Shown here: positions 12,980-24,059 of the stretch, piece by piece
How the letters are laid out: every line of letters begins with the position of its first letter
Numbering within the stretch: position 1 is the stretch's first letter
Notes under the pieces: model-generated
The model's database searches: none
What the model was told of the DNA's origin: nothing
The model's input: only the letters and a program-made list of their open reading frames with translations
Translations under genes and position numbers: made by a program
NCBI GenBank assembly: GCA_000310025.1
Contig: FN649746.1
Span: 196,546 to 260,545, forward strand
DNA from: Ectocarpus siliculosus
Taxonomy: Eukaryota > Sar > Phaeophyceae > Ectocarpales > Ectocarpaceae
DNA length: 64,000 nucleotides
Reading direction: 5' to 3'

Positions 12980-13075
12980 ACTCACCTTCTCAACGGTGGA
13001 TGGGGTGGAGCCCGCCAACTTGGTAGGTCCGGCCACGACCTTGTCGTCCGTTCCTTGGTCGGTCGAGTCCACCAT
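5860..13075 (-). CDS. Stramenopile-module nuclear protein (multi-exon)
   Basis: Exons on the minus strand with matching phases: 13075-12986 (ATG in a CACCATGG context; donor AAG/GTGAGTGAG), 12165-11971, 11090-10899, 10310-9459, 8796-8661, 7522-7353, and a basic exon starting at 6080 or 6189 and ending at 5860. The first six give about 545 residues. Exons 2-3 form a short module (RRLWKFLEGVKGWRF, G-W-T, then YVVSQPS across the junction). Exon 4 (284 residues) is Ala/Glu/Pro-rich with three imperfect repeats around RTVKGST and RTVEGST. Exons 5-6 form a second module, RRCWPGSNKPGGIGRITKKY followed by YFDIKYLLGGSEKRV. From memory both modules recur in stramenopile nuclear proteins, often with PHD fingers; no PHD finger is visible here. 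The last exon is Lys/Arg-rich, with likely nuclear-localisation signals (GPRKRAR) and an Ala run. The junction from 7353 into the last exon and the true 3' end are unresolved. Function unknown; a chromatin or nuclear role is inferred. Confidence 0.7.
6600..6796. mobile_element. MITE-like inverted-repeat element, degenerate copy
   Basis: Left end CACACCCCCTGGACCGACTG and right end CCGGTCCAGGGTGTGTGGTA are inverted copies of each other. The interior is diverged from the other copies. Lies in the intron between 7353 and the last exon of the flanking minus-strand gene. Confidence 0.7.
6962..7186. mobile_element. MITE-like inverted-repeat element
   Basis: About 225 bp. Left end GTAGGTGGCATGACACAAGA and right end GGTATCCTGCGTCACCTACT are inverted repeats. 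The interior holds the family core GGCATTGGAGCCGTCTTGTC followed by GAGCTTTTCCCG. Confidence 0.85.
7236..7318. repeat. Two poly-G runs with dispersed repeat between
   Basis: Poly-G runs flank the motif GTCATGCATGCCGTAATCGT then TAGACCATTGACCTC. A close relative of the motif follows a poly-G run near 16970-17022, and another lies near 38155-38205. Confidence 0.6.
8101..8464. repeat. Tandem duplication, 180- and 184-bp units
   Basis: Two head-to-tail copies (8101-8280 and 8281-8464) that differ by only a few substitutions and small indels. The duplication is young and lies in the 7522-8661 intron of the flanking gene. Confidence 0.95.
9161..9386. mobile_element. MITE-like inverted-repeat element
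   Basis: Left end ATCACACCCCCTGGACCGAT and right end ATCGGTCCTGGGGGTGTGGT are inverted repeats. The interior shares the GAAAGCAGTGACGGTGCCGA core with the copy at 33379. Lies in an intron (8797-9458). Confidence 0.85.
11430..11550. repeat. Small palindromic element
   Basis: CAAACCATTTAGACTAGTCAG at the left is mirrored by CTGACTACATAGTCTAATGG then TTTGG at the right, enclosing about 35 bp. A related half, GAAATCAAACCATTCGACTA, occurs at about 29938. Confidence 0.65.
12922..12974. repeat. (CT)n microsatellite
   Basis: About 50 bases of CT dinucleotide directly downstream, on the minus strand, of the first coding exon's splice donor. Confidence 0.95.
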
Positions 13076-14896
13076 GGTGCAGAAAACCCTCGGCGTTGCT
13101 GATGTCTTGTCGTGGTGGGAAAAGTCGTGGCGAGACGTGGCACACGAGAGAGAAATATTTGGTAAGGTTGGCAAATGTCGGGCATAAGGCGTTCGTGAAC
13201 CTGCACGCGATTTTCTGCATACGGTGTGTGTGTGTGGGGGGGGGGTCGATATAAGCGGTCTGAATAAGGCGGTTGGTCGATATAAGGCCCGCTGTAAGGC
13301 TGTGATCGACCCTAACAAAGGTAAACCCATCCCAAGCCGGAGACACTAGCGACACAGCAGTGATTAGCGCACGTGCCTTCTCTAACTTCAGAGGGGGAGG
13401 CGGTGCGTGTGCCGTTCTTGTTCTTTACACGGTTTTAGAAAACATTTTTGAAGTTAACCAGGTGAAGGGAGTGTTCGTCGTAGAAGAATGAAGGGAGTGT
13501 TCGTCGCACAAGAATGAACGAACACCGTCGCCGTCGCGGACATGCCCGCACCGCACAAGTCGTCCGTAGTCAATCGGAGGGAATGGGAGTAGCATGGGAT
13601 GATGGCCAACGGTTGATGATGCGGGTCGCGCCGAACACATCGGTAATGCAGCTGTACACGACGGCGGTGTGTGTGACGGCGGTACTCTCGATTGCATTGA
13701 GGAACCGGAGGGGCAACATCCGCAAACAAACCCCACGACTGCTGTGTGACACCCTCCCTCCTACACTGCGTCCACCCTATAAACAGGGCGGCAACCACCC
13801 TTTCGAGCCATCCTGAAAACCTGAAGAAGGCAACGCGGTAACCGCCTTATTATTCGCGATGAAGGCGGTTGCCCGTTGCGAGGGGGTTATGTTCAGCTGC
13901 CCCGCCGCCTGATACATACAATATCGGTGCCCGAGTGCGTGCTGGCATGTACTTCTATGTACAGAAGACGTTTATTGTAGTTAAAAGAGCAGGTTTGAAA
14001 TATTTGGGTTGGACGACAGGGGGAAGAGAGAGAAAGACTAAAGAGAGAGAGAGAGAGAAAAATGCAAAATGCAGCACATCACAAATTTTGAGATTGCATT
14101 GTTAATAGTGCCGTCTCAGCGACTACAAACCCTATTTGCAGCGAGCGGTGGTGTCCTCCTGTCTAGCTGTCTACAGCAGTCCTTGAGCACTCTGGTGTCG
14201 CCCGCAGTCCTAGACTACACACCGAAAGTGGACGTTGTGATTTATCCAAAATTACAAACACAAAATTTCGGATTCGGAACGAGGCACATACATTACATGC
14301 CGGGTACAAGATGTGTGCGGCAAACGGGGCTACAGCCAGCTAGAGTGTGTGTCAGATTAGTCTATCCTCGAGCAAAGGGGCGTGAGGGCAGGCGCCGCTG
14401 CAGGCACGGCCATTTCAAACGACAGCATCCTATCCTCCGGGGCAAGATCAGAGGGCGAGCAGAGTCCACTTTCAATTACGAGATGAGTGCGCCCGAGGGG
14501 GTGGCCTTGGACTCACCGCACAATGAAGGAAAGTAGAACAACCTCGTTCTGCGGAGTCCAGATAATGTGAAGACAAGCTAGCAAGCCTAGCCACACCACT
14601 GCTGCTGCTGTGCACCTCCAACTGGCCTTCTCAACCTAGAGTCAAGCCTGCAGCCGCGGGTCCTCCCGATCCGAACCAGGGGGGATGGTGTTTGTTTTGA
14701 TTATGCGGAGCCTCCCCAAAGCGAGCGATTTGATTGGCTGCGACATGCCGACGGACAAAGCAGCCATGTCATGTACATCATCGTGTTCGCTCTCGCCTTT
14801 CCGCCCATTCTCTGCAGTGATCCCGCTGATCAAACGAAGTACTGCTGTAGCTTGGTTCCAGCACATCAACTCCTGTCAATTAACTAAGCAAGCATC
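13076..14896. other. Divergent intergenic region
   Basis: Lies between two divergently transcribed genes (ATG at 13075 on minus, ATG at 14897 on plus), so it should hold both promoters. No TATA box or other core element is convincing. It contains a poly-G run near 13234 and an AATAAGGCGGT-type short repeat (13240-13300) that recurs near 45055. Confidence 0.5.
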
Positions 14897-17800
14897 ATGG
14901 CGAAGAAGAAGAAGAGTACGAAAAAGAAGAAGCGTGTGGCGGTTCACATCAGGGAGAACATCAAGGGCAAGAGAGAGGCCGCCGCCTCTGCGGACGGGGA
15001 AGTCGGTGCCGACAAGCGAGCGCCCCTGCTGGCGGCACCTTTGGGCGTAGGAAAGCCGAAGCGTCCTCGAGAGCCAGGTGAGAGCTGCTGCTGCTGCTGT
15101 TATTTGTTCGGTTTCTTGGCAAGCAGTACTGCTGTGGTGATGTAGTGTGAGTACAAGCGGTAGCTGCCATTGAAGGTGTGTGGTCGTCTGTGTAGTCTCC
15201 CTCTGTTCGTGTGCAAGGATGTTACTCGTGTACATGTCCGCAGGTGAGCAAAATGAGGTAGAGCAGTACACCACGACTGAAGTGTATGGTGCGGTTCTCC
15301 CTAATGGACCACCAACATGCCTATCTCGAAAAGCAGACGAACGGTGTGATGAGACAGGACCTGCCTCGTTAGGTAGCCGAAATATAAGGCGGAGATTCGT
15401 GGTACGCTGCACTACACGACACTCAGATATACGGTCCGCTTGTGGTCACGGCGAGTCGGTCGAAAGCTTACCTCGGAGTTCACACAGCAGCTGGGTACCT
15501 ACCTGCACATACGCTTTCGATGCAAGTGGCACCACTTGCCGTTATTGAATCGCCGCTGCTGTGCCTGTGAACACTTTCCTCGGCGGTGACTAGATCACTC
15601 ATTTGCTTGTGGCTGGTTCATGATCAACGTAGGCCAGCGTGTAGTCTAGACTATGCTTCACGGTCCCTTGTTCCCTCTCTCGTCGGTGTTTGGGCCCAAC
15701 GCCCCGCTCGTCGCTCCCCCGCTCCCGTCCCGAATGCCCTGCATACTTGACCCTTAACCCTCTTGCGCCACACGGACGACATCGTGTCTGATGGCATGTT
15801 GAACCACATGGCCTCCTCTCCTGCTGTACAACCGCTGCCGCCGTTTGTGACTGCTGTTGGTACCGTTAGCAGCCGATGCAGCGTCACTGGGGAAGGCCAA
15901 AGACGACCCTGCCCGCAAAGAAAAGGAGCGCACTGACGCGAACAACTATCTCGTGGTGAGTGCGTCGCGTTTTCCTACCAAAACCGTCCAATCGTTTCGT
16001 GCACAGCGCTACCATCGTGGGTTGAATAAGATACTACGCCCTGTCGACCGATTTTCAAAGCTCGATCACCGTGAGAGGCGGAGAGATCGCACCCCCCCCC
16101 TTGACAGATTTCAAAGCCTGATTGCTCTATACCAGGCTTGTGCCAACACCAAAGGTTGTGGTTTTGGAATTCGTCTCGTCGAGGACTTCCCGTAGATGTA
16201 TCGGGCTCTTTCCGCGCCCGCTCGCAAGTGATGCAATCCAGCTTTGAAAGTCGATCTACATAGGGGGGTGTTCACCTCTCCGCCTCTTACGGAATACCAC
16301 GGTACGGTATACGGTATACGGTACGGTACAGACAATCTTGGTCGTGGAATAATCGAGCTTTGAAAGTCGGTCTAGGGGAGGTGCCATCTCTCTGCCTCTT
16401 ACGGTACTCTGCAAAAAACACAGCGCTGGTGCCGAAAGTGGCGGCATTGGAACCGTCTCGTCAAGAGCTTTCCGGAAAATTTTGGTTCGATCTTGGCATC
16501 CTCTTCGTCGTGGAGTAGCCAAAGCTTTGAAAATCGATCAAGGGGGTGTGCTATCTTACGCAACGTAGGTTAGCACACTTCTGAAGCTTGGGTAGTCTCG
16601 GCTTGCACTGCCCCGCTTTGCTGGGTACGCCAAGACTTTTTTTTGGCAGCTCCGAAGCGTGGATGTTAGACAGCGGTGGATTTTGTCAACAGCTATGTAC
16701 AGCAGTAGTGGATGTGTCGTCGACCACTACTGAGCCGTGGGATGCGGGAGGATTATTCAGGTTGGCCTGTCCCTCTCTTTGTAGACGAAACATTCCGCAT
16801 AAGCTGTGTAGTGGGTAGGGACGACGACGAGCAACTGCTGTGGGGACTGGACGACTTCAACAGCTACCTTACGGTAGTCCAAAAACTATCTTCTAACCTA
16901 CAGCAGTTCTACCAGAAACGAGGTTCTTTCCCGGGGAATAAACTGTGCCCCCTGTTGGGGGGGGGGGTGTATTGTGTACTCATTGTCGTGTATGCCGTAG
17001 TCGTTTGACCATTGACCTCACTTCCCTACAAAGCCAGGACCTGTTTGGGGGGGGGGAGTCACAGCCGTTTCCCTCCACGAGACAGCAGTGTAAGCGTTTA
17101 CCGGGGGGGTTCAATATAGCGTGTGCTATCGAAACGCCTTCGCCGAACGCCGATACTTCGCGTGGTATGTTCCCGCTCGGGCGTTCTCTAGGTCCTGCTG
17201 GAAAATTCGACAATATTTGAAATCCCTTCTCGTCCAGCGAGTGCCATGTACGGTTAGCATTTCTATGTCGCTTGTCGAATCTGTAGCTTTCGTTATTTTA
17301 CTGCAAACCTGGGGAGTGGCACTGAGGTCGTGGATGAAAAGAGCCCCACCACTTTCTCTACACATCAAAGTTAGACCATAATTATTTCTTGTATCTACTA
17401 CTAACCTTACGTTTGTGTGTGTTGAACGGCGTGTTTCGGCTTTGTCCTTGCAGGCATGGCTGACCGTACGCAAGGCGAACGAGGCCGCCGAAGAGGCGGG
17501 AGTTGCACCTCCTCCCGCAACCGGCGTGTGGAAGTTCAACAAGAACACACAAGCCTGGCTCCTTCGCCATGTCTTCTCTGATGATGAGGTTCGTTCCTCA
17601 TGGATGCTAAGTTTTAGCGAGGAGTTGCCGCTCTGCCCGTCCCATGGGCCGCCTGTGGGCCGCCCATGGGACGATGGGTGTTCCATGGTCCGTCCCATGG
17701 GTCCCTTGGGCCGTCCCATGCATCCCATCGTCCGCCACAAGCGTTCCATGGGCTGCTGCATTCGTCTCATGGGCCGTCCGTCAATGGCAAAGCTTGCTCA

Positions 17801-20350
17801 ATCCCGTTTTCCTTCTGCACAATAGACCGCCCTTTTCTCCATCACACCCGTGTGGAGGCACACGGAAGGGATTAAGGCCTTAGTTGCTTGCATATTGGCA
17901 GGTCACATGTAACGCCATGCCTAGCTGACTTGGCGCGATACGTGAAGGAAGTGGTACTCCTGTGTTGGTTGCAGCATGGGATGAGGTCGGTGCCTCGGCA
18001 GTGTTTTAACCAGCACCTCTCATCTCACCGATCTGTGCGCCATGTCTGGTGTAACGTTGTTGGAGGTCAACGGCAAGCAGGGACGATGCACTCAGAGTAG
18101 GCACCCCGATGTGATGGTTGTTGGATGCGGCACTCCAACGAACGTCGACATGATGCTGTGTTGCGTCGTGTTCACTACGGTGCATGTTTTTTTTTTCGTT
18201 CTTTCTCGCTGCACCCGCTGAGATGTGTCTTGTTCGCCTTTGTGCCCCCCCCCCCTCTACCCAAGGCTATCAAACTATTGAGAGACAAATGCGCACAAGT
18301 TCACATCGTCAGTTCTGCCCGGAAGCTTCGTTTTTGCAGTATTTACGTAGCCAACAATGTCACCTCCGTTGTCTACACCTTTTTCACTGCTGCTTTGTGG
18401 ACAGATCGACGACAAGAGGTTTGAGACTCTCTGCCTGTATCTTGAAGGCCTCAAGGGAGCTGGCCGACAGGCGAGTTGTAGAGGAAAAAAAACGGCAGCA
18501 TTGGGGAGTGTCTTGCGTCGACGTTTTGTCGGCAAAAGCGTTGCTGCTGGGCGGGGTGGTTATCTACCGTGTTTCTTGAATGAGAGCATCGATCGCGTGA
18601 TCGACCGGGTGACCAACGAAGAGGAAGACGTTCGCCTGGGACGACACGAGGTTCTGAACTCGAAATACCCTATCCGAGACCCCCCCCCCCCCCACCCCNN
18701 NNNNNNNNNNNNNNNNNNNNNNNNNNNNNNNNNNNNNNNNNNNNNNNNNNNNNNNNNNNNNNNNNNNNNNNNNNNNNNNNNNNNNNNNNNNNNNNNNNNN
18801 NNNNNNNNNNNNNNNNNNNNNNNNNNNNNNNNNNNNNNNNNNNNNNNNNNNNNNNNNNNNNNNNNNNNNNNNNNNNNNNNNNNNNNNNNNNNNNNNNNNN
18901 NNNNNNNNNNNNNNNNNNNNNNNNNNNNNNNNNNNNNNNNNNNNNNNNNNNNNNNNNNNNNNNNNNNNNNNNNNACCCCCCCCCCCCCCCCCCCCCCCTG
19001 GACACCGAGTTGGGTTTGGATGTGCCCGTAACGGTGTTGGAACAAGCGTTTCTCCATTTTGTCTTTCCGCTAGGAGATGTTGAGGGTTGGATCACGCTTG
19101 TGAACGTCTAGAAGGGATTGATCGTGTTGTTGTTGTCTGGACGTGGTAGGGACGGTCCCGCTTGGTGTTCCAAATGGTAGCACTGATTTATGTCCCTAGC
19201 TGTTGTAGTTCAAGCAATCAAATGTTGGGAGGCACTATAATAGCTGCCCGTGGTCTTTTTTTTTCCCGTCTTTCAACAGTTCCACTATGCTTGTTGTTTT
19301 TTGTAGCATACGCCAAACATGAGCGGTATATCTGCCTCCAAAGCTATGCACACGCTTAGTGCTTTGGCCGAGATTCATACGCAGACAAAGAGGGAAAAAG
19401 CAACCACCCTTCCGAGTGACGAAATTTTATTGACTGAACGTCGTGGTTTCTACCTCGCACGCTTGATGTCTTTATCTTAAAGTTTGTATTCTCCGACGGA
19501 AGGGGGTTCGAGTGTGGAAGTTCAGGTTGGCAGCATTTAGTAGCATGGCTGCAATCTTGTTAAAGCCCCGAACGATAGCCCTGGAGCAAGCGAAAGTCAT
19601 GCGTCATGGCACCTTCTTGCCCACAGCATGATTTTCCTACTCGTAGCAGCTAACGAGTTGTCCCGCTTTTCGCTCGCTCGGCATCTTCCTGCCCACAGCG
19701 TTATGTTCCTACTCGCAACAGCTGCGATTTGTCCCGCATTTCCCTCCCCCGTCCGAAAATCGATCACGCCGCGTTTTCCTTCGTCTCAGCGCGTGCTGGC
19801 CGCCGCACAAGCGATCATCGACAAGCACGGCCCCGATGAGGGCAAGGAGCAAACGGCGGCAGAACGAGAGGCGGCGGTGGCGGAAGTCACAACGGCTGAC
19901 GACGAAACCGTCACGAACGAAACGGCAGCGGTTGTCCCGAGCGGGTACAACAGCGATTCCACCGACGACGAGGAGGAGGACAATGATGGCGGCGCTGTTG
20001 CGGGGGCACGGCAGACGGGAGGGGAAGGGGGGGTAGCGGCGGCACCCCCGGCGGCGGCACGAACAGGTAATGCGGGGGAATTCTCTTTCGGGTTCTTTGA
20101 TGGCACCGCTGAGGAGGCGACCTCCAAGACGACCGGGAAAGAGGAATCGGATAGCGATGGTAGCAGCAGCAGTAGCGATGACGAAGAGGGTGGCGACGGT
20201 GGAGGTGCGGTGGAGGCCCTGGCGCCCGCAACCAAGAAGCCGAGGAAAGCCCGATCAGCCTTGACCGGCAAGCCTAAGGCGGAGGCAAAGGCTAAGGCTG
20301 CCGCGGTGGCGTACGAGAGAGCCCTCCAGGTAGCAGAAGTGCTCGCCTAG
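14897..20350 (+). CDS. WKF-domain protein (C7orf50-like)
   Basis: Five exons with matching phases: 14897-15077, 15873-15955, 17454-17588, 18405-18470 and 19790-20350, giving 341 residues. The N-terminus is a Lys stretch (MAKKKKSTKKKKR), likely a nuclear or nucleolar signal. The WKF domain spans about residues 80-168: YLVAWLTVRK, then VWKFNKNTQAWLLRHVF (W114-K115-F116), then FETLCLYLEGLKGAGRQ, then RVLAAAQAII. These four blocks come from four exons and join in frame, matching the order in human C7orf50 and its fungal relatives. The C-terminal exon is acidic (runs of Asp/Glu/Ser) with GEFSFGFFDG, then a basic KKPRKARSALTGKPK tail. The fourth intron (18471-19789) has a GC donor (CAG/GCGAGT) and contains an assembly gap. 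Proteins of this family are linked to the nucleolus and ribosome biogenesis in other eukaryotes; that role is inferred here. Confidence 0.88.
16010..16572. mobile_element. Nested or composite MITE-like elements
   Basis: Several half-elements are interleaved. One is a left end of the main family (CGATTTTCAAAGCTCGATCA). A variant subfamily has GAGAGGCGGAGAGATCGCAC at its left and CACCTCTCCGCCTCTTACGG at its right. A further right end GAAAATCGATCAAGGGGGTG follows. A simple GGTATACGGTATACGGTACG repeat sits near 16305. Lies in intron 2 of the WKF gene. Confidence 0.7.
17636..17790. repeat. CCCATGGG-rich minisatellite
   Basis: Around eight degenerate units built on GGGCCGTCCCATGG in intron 3 of the WKF gene, about 50 bases after the donor of the third exon. 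Confidence 0.75.
18699..18974. other. Assembly gap inside WKF intron 4
   Basis: 276 N between a poly-C run on the left and a 23-base poly-C run on the right. It lies between the coding exons ending at 18470 and starting at 19790, so no coding sequence need be missing. Confidence 0.99.
19608..19750. repeat. Tandem duplication, 72-bp unit
   Basis: Two diverged copies of a GGCACCTTCTTGCCCACAGC-type unit start at 19608 and 19680, ending about 40 bp before the acceptor of the last WKF exon. Confidence 0.8.
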
Positions 20351-22866
20351 AGGCAGTTATTGTACCAGCAGTAGCGCTCGCAACCCGTACAACTCGTCAT
20401 GCAGGCGGCCGAAACTCTCTACAACTCGCCACGTAGGCGGTCGAAGCTCTCGATACAGTGGTTATGCTACGAATGGGCGCTATATAGGTTGTAAAATGTA
20501 GGGCTCTTACCCGAGCTCACAAATGGTGCTCAAGTTCTTAGATTTTTTCGTGTTTCGAGGTTCTGTTGCTTCACTGCCAAGTATAAGTACTTACGTGCGG
20601 GCGCTAACGGTAAAGTAGTGATATGCGAGAGCGCCAGCTACTATGTTACTGCAATATCTGCCTCTTGTACCCCTCACAGACTGCCACAGCCGACTCTGAG
20701 CAGACGTGCAAGTTACGCTTATTTCGAGCTGGCTTCCGCCTGTGGCGCGCTCTGGCGTTGTTGGTGAATTTGTGTGCTACTGCTCCGTGCTTGGTGTTTG
20801 CCGATGGGGAGGTTTGGCGTGGCTGTTTTCGCCCATTTTTGTTTGCAAAGGCGAGAGCACTTGACGTGTGCTTGGATGGCGACGAGTATGCAGTAGTCGT
20901 TGGTCTCCTACTTGCGACGCCTATCATGGGTGAAACCCATTTCTGTAGATGTCGGTCTTGTGTTTAAAATCGCGGTGCGTGTGGCTGGTAGGGCATCAGG
21001 TCTGAACTAGCGTTCTGTCGTTCACGCACATGCGAGAAAACTTGTGCCTGTAAGCTAACGCACGAAGTGGTCCCATTTCTGGTGTCCGCCCTTTTTGATG
21101 TGCAAGAGCAGACGCACGGCAGTCCTTCGTTTTGCCTCAATCTTTCAAAACTATTCTGTGGCAAGCCAACCCCTGGTAGGCAACAGGGCAAAGAGGAGAA
21201 AACGCGCCCCCAGGACGGCAATGTTCGGAAGAAATGCAGTTTGCGCTCTGTTAGCCTACTGGTATACCTTTGGTCATGGTTGCGGCGTTACTTTTCTTTG
21301 ATTTGACGCCACAAAATTGACTTTTTATGACACCAACTACTGTATCCACAAACGAGTGCAGGGGTTCCCCGACAACGAACGATCAGAAAAATAACGTTCT
21401 ATTATTCAACCTGCTCCGACCCCCCCCCCCCGCCCAATCCTAGAATGAGGTCGACGACGCTCCCCGCCAGCACACCGGGCTCGTAGGAAACTAGTACCAG
21501 TATGGTTCAGAAGATAGCTGTGACCATCTACATTAGTCGATTATATAATAGTCACCGGAGCAAAGCACCGGGGACGGGGGGGGGGGAGGGAGGGCGTCGG
21601 AGTTTTGCTTATGGGCGCTCAGCCACACACCGGCGATGAAATAGCCTTTACACATAATCACACTAACAACAAACGTGGTAAAGACCTACAGCCCCCTTGT
21701 GCTATTTCTTGTCCTACTTCCGTGTACTTTACACAAATCAGCCACACTGCTGTACATGTCCTACTTCCGTGTACATATTATCACATTCCATGCCGGTTGG
21801 TGTACGCAAGACGCTCACGGCACACCCAAAAAACAGCCAGGCTTCAACCAGAATGACTTTTCCATCTACTGGTTGTCTATCCCAGTAGGGACCAAATGTC
21901 CGGTCTTGCGGGCCTCACTTTGAAGGTGACACGCTTCTTGTTGACGTATTTCAGCCAACGTGCTACAATACATTCGGCGGTATTGTACAAGGCAAAAGAG
22001 CAAACAACCCTTTGAAGAACCTAAATAGAGCCCTTAAAAACATATATGTCCCTGAACAAGTGGAATACGTCAGTTATTGCTTTAGTCAGTCATGTGCCGG
22101 GGGAACTGAGGACCAAGAATGGAGAGGTCACGACGGAGCATTTCTCATCTGCGGCGCCCCCGCTGCAAGAACAGCACGTCTTGCCGCGGCCCAACAGCGG
22201 CCTGTGCACGCGGCGGAAAAAGATCACAAGATGCTTCGCCTTCTAGATCAATATCCCAACGACATGTACACGCCAACAACCGACAACACAGCCCCAGCAC
22301 ATGGCACATCACACCAAAAATCGATCGCTTCCTGTCAACAAACTTAACACTCCCAGCATAGCCAAGGCCCCAAGTATGTCGACGGCGAACCGGTAGGCAC
22401 AAAACCTACCATAGACTTACGACGGTATAGCGGCCCCGCGGCGTCTTTTTCTTGAGGCGCGGGGGGTGTCCGTCCACGTGCCCCCTCATCCTCGACGTCG
22501 CCCAACAACATGCACAATAACATGTACAGATGTAGATTCAAACTGCCTATAGTAACCATCACCACAAAAAAAAACGCATTCCGCGCTCTTCCCGACCAGA
22601 AATAATCAATCGCTGAAAAGGCCACATGACGAGACGCATCGAAAGTTAGACACACTAGAAATATTTGCACGCTATTTACATCCCCCCGAACACACCAGCG
22701 ACCCAATGTACGACGGTCTCGCACGACGCTGTATGCCATCATTCCATCCTCGACAACGAGATTGAGTCGGTCTGATAGGGCCATCCAACCATTTCACTAA
22801 AGATTTGAGTCTGTCTGATGGGGGGATCTAGCATCTATTTCGCTATAAGTCACCCCCAAGTCAGTG
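20351..22866. other. Intergenic between convergent genes
   Basis: Contains the 3' flanks of the WKF gene (plus) and the glycine-zipper gene (minus). A 32-bp tandem duplication (GGCGGCCGAAACTCTCT-type, 20389-20452) follows the WKF stop codon. Poly-C (21421) and poly-G (21579) runs occur. I see no gene. Confidence 0.5.
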
Positions 22867-23874
22867 CTATGCGGTTGTTGTATCGCCGCCGCCGCCGCCG
22901 CCTGCTCTACCCCCCTCCATCCCGGCCATGGCGTTATAGTCGTGCTCTTGCACGCCCGTGATGCGGACCTCGGTCCCCTCGATGTTGTACTTCTGGTCGG
23001 CCAAGAGGTAGTGTAGGAGAAGCACCTCCATGATCCCGTGGCTGTTGATCCTGTTCGTGCTGGCGTTGTACAGGCTGGACCCGAGCTTCTTCTCGATCTG
23101 CTTCTCCTTGGAGTCCGCGTCCACGTTGACGAATACGGCGCCGACGACCCCCACGACGGCTCCCGCTAGCCCCCCGACCACGGAGCCTGTTCCCCACGTA
23201 AACACGTCCGTGGGCCACGCCATAGCAGCCCCCGTGAGCGCGCTGGCGGCAATGCCACCGACGATGGACGTGCTGGAGGCGAGGACTTTGTACGCCAGCT
23301 GGTCGAATGTCACCTGTTCGTAGAACTCGGCGACGCAGGAGCGGAAGACGTACTTCCCGCGGACCTTGTGGCACATGATGAGGTAGCCGGTGAGGTGGAC
23401 GTTGTGCATGCCCTGCTCGTCGCAGCAGTAGTAGGTGGTGGTCTTCTCCAGGTCCGATTCGTCGAAGTCGAACCACTTGAACCTCCTCCTGAAGAAGCTG
23501 AGCGAGTGGAGGACGCCCTCGGGCGTATCGTAGACGGCCGTCCGGGCCAGGATGGTCGACTTGAACGACGTCAGGGTCGAGATGTTGTCTACCGCCTGCT
23601 TCGCCTGCTCGTCGACGTGCTTCATGCTGTACAAAGACTCCTCGGGTTCAACAGGTCTTCTTCTTGAGGTGGGTGGAGGTGCCGCAGGCTCAGCGCGTAT
23701 TGTTGCTTCTTCCGGCGACGCTGATGCCGTCGAATGAGGGTCGGCATGCGCTGTCGCCGAGCGGGGTTCTAAACAGCAGGGCCGAGAGGGAGCGAGGGTA
23801 GCAATCAACAGCTGGCGTGGAAGTCGGCTTTTGCTTCTCGATGCGTACATGTGGTATTGGTGTGTATGCCTCAT
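22867..23874 (-). CDS. Hypothetical protein with glycine-zipper membrane hairpin
   Basis: A single open frame of 335 residues from ATG at 23874 to TAG at 22867. The N-terminal 80 residues are Pro/Ala/Ser-rich and may be partly intronic or untranslated, because a good 3' splice site (pyrimidines then TGTTTAG) lies inside them. From about residue 80 the sequence looks like a folded domain: SLYSMKHVDEQAKQAVDNIS, then RRRFKWFDFDESDLEKTTTY, a YYCCDEQG motif, and FRSCVAEFYEQVTFDQLAYK. Then come two glycine/alanine-rich hydrophobic stretches (SIVGGIAASALTGAAMAW and SVVGGLAGAVVGVVGAVFV) that could form a membrane-inserted hairpin. A charged segment and a Gly-rich tail follow. No known family is recognised. 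Tandem repeats lie just upstream. Confidence 0.75.
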   Translation of the reverse strand: MRHTHQYHMYASRSKSRLPRQLLIATLAPSRPCCLEPRSATAHADPHSTASASPEEATIRAEPAAPPPTSRRRPVEPEESLYSMKHVDEQAKQAVDNISTLTSFKSTILARTAVYDTPEGVLHSLSFFRRRFKWFDFDESDLEKTTTYYCCDEQGMHNVHLTGYLIMCHKVRGKYVFRSCVAEFYEQVTFDQLAYKVLASSTSIVGGIAASALTGAAMAWPTDVFTWGTGSVVGGLAGAVVGVVGAVFVNVDADSKEKQIEKKLGSSLYNASTNRINSHGIMEVLLLHYLLADQKYNIEGTEVRITGVQEHDYNAMAGMEGGRAGGGGGGDTTTA

Positions 23875-24040
23875 TCTGGTTCGAACCTAGGTACCAACGC
23901 AGAGCGACCAAGTTGAAAGTTGCCGAAAGGGATCGAGGTCGCAGACAACAGCGCCGGGAGTGTAACTCGATGTGTACATGTTGTGTTGGTATGAAGTGTG
24001 TTTCATTTATTCGTCTGGGCCTAGAGGGTCGAGACACAAA
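23788..24040. repeat. Diverged tandem duplication upstream of the 22.9-kb gene
   Basis: Two copies (about 23788-23890 and 23927-24040) share GAGGGAGCGAGGGT/GAAAGGGATCGAGGTC, then CAACAG, a CGATGYGTACATGT motif and a TTCGAACCTAG/TCTGGGCCTAGAG end. The first copy overlaps the start of the open frame on the minus strand. Confidence 0.6.
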
Positions 24041-24059
24041 CTGGTTGAAGCGCACAATT

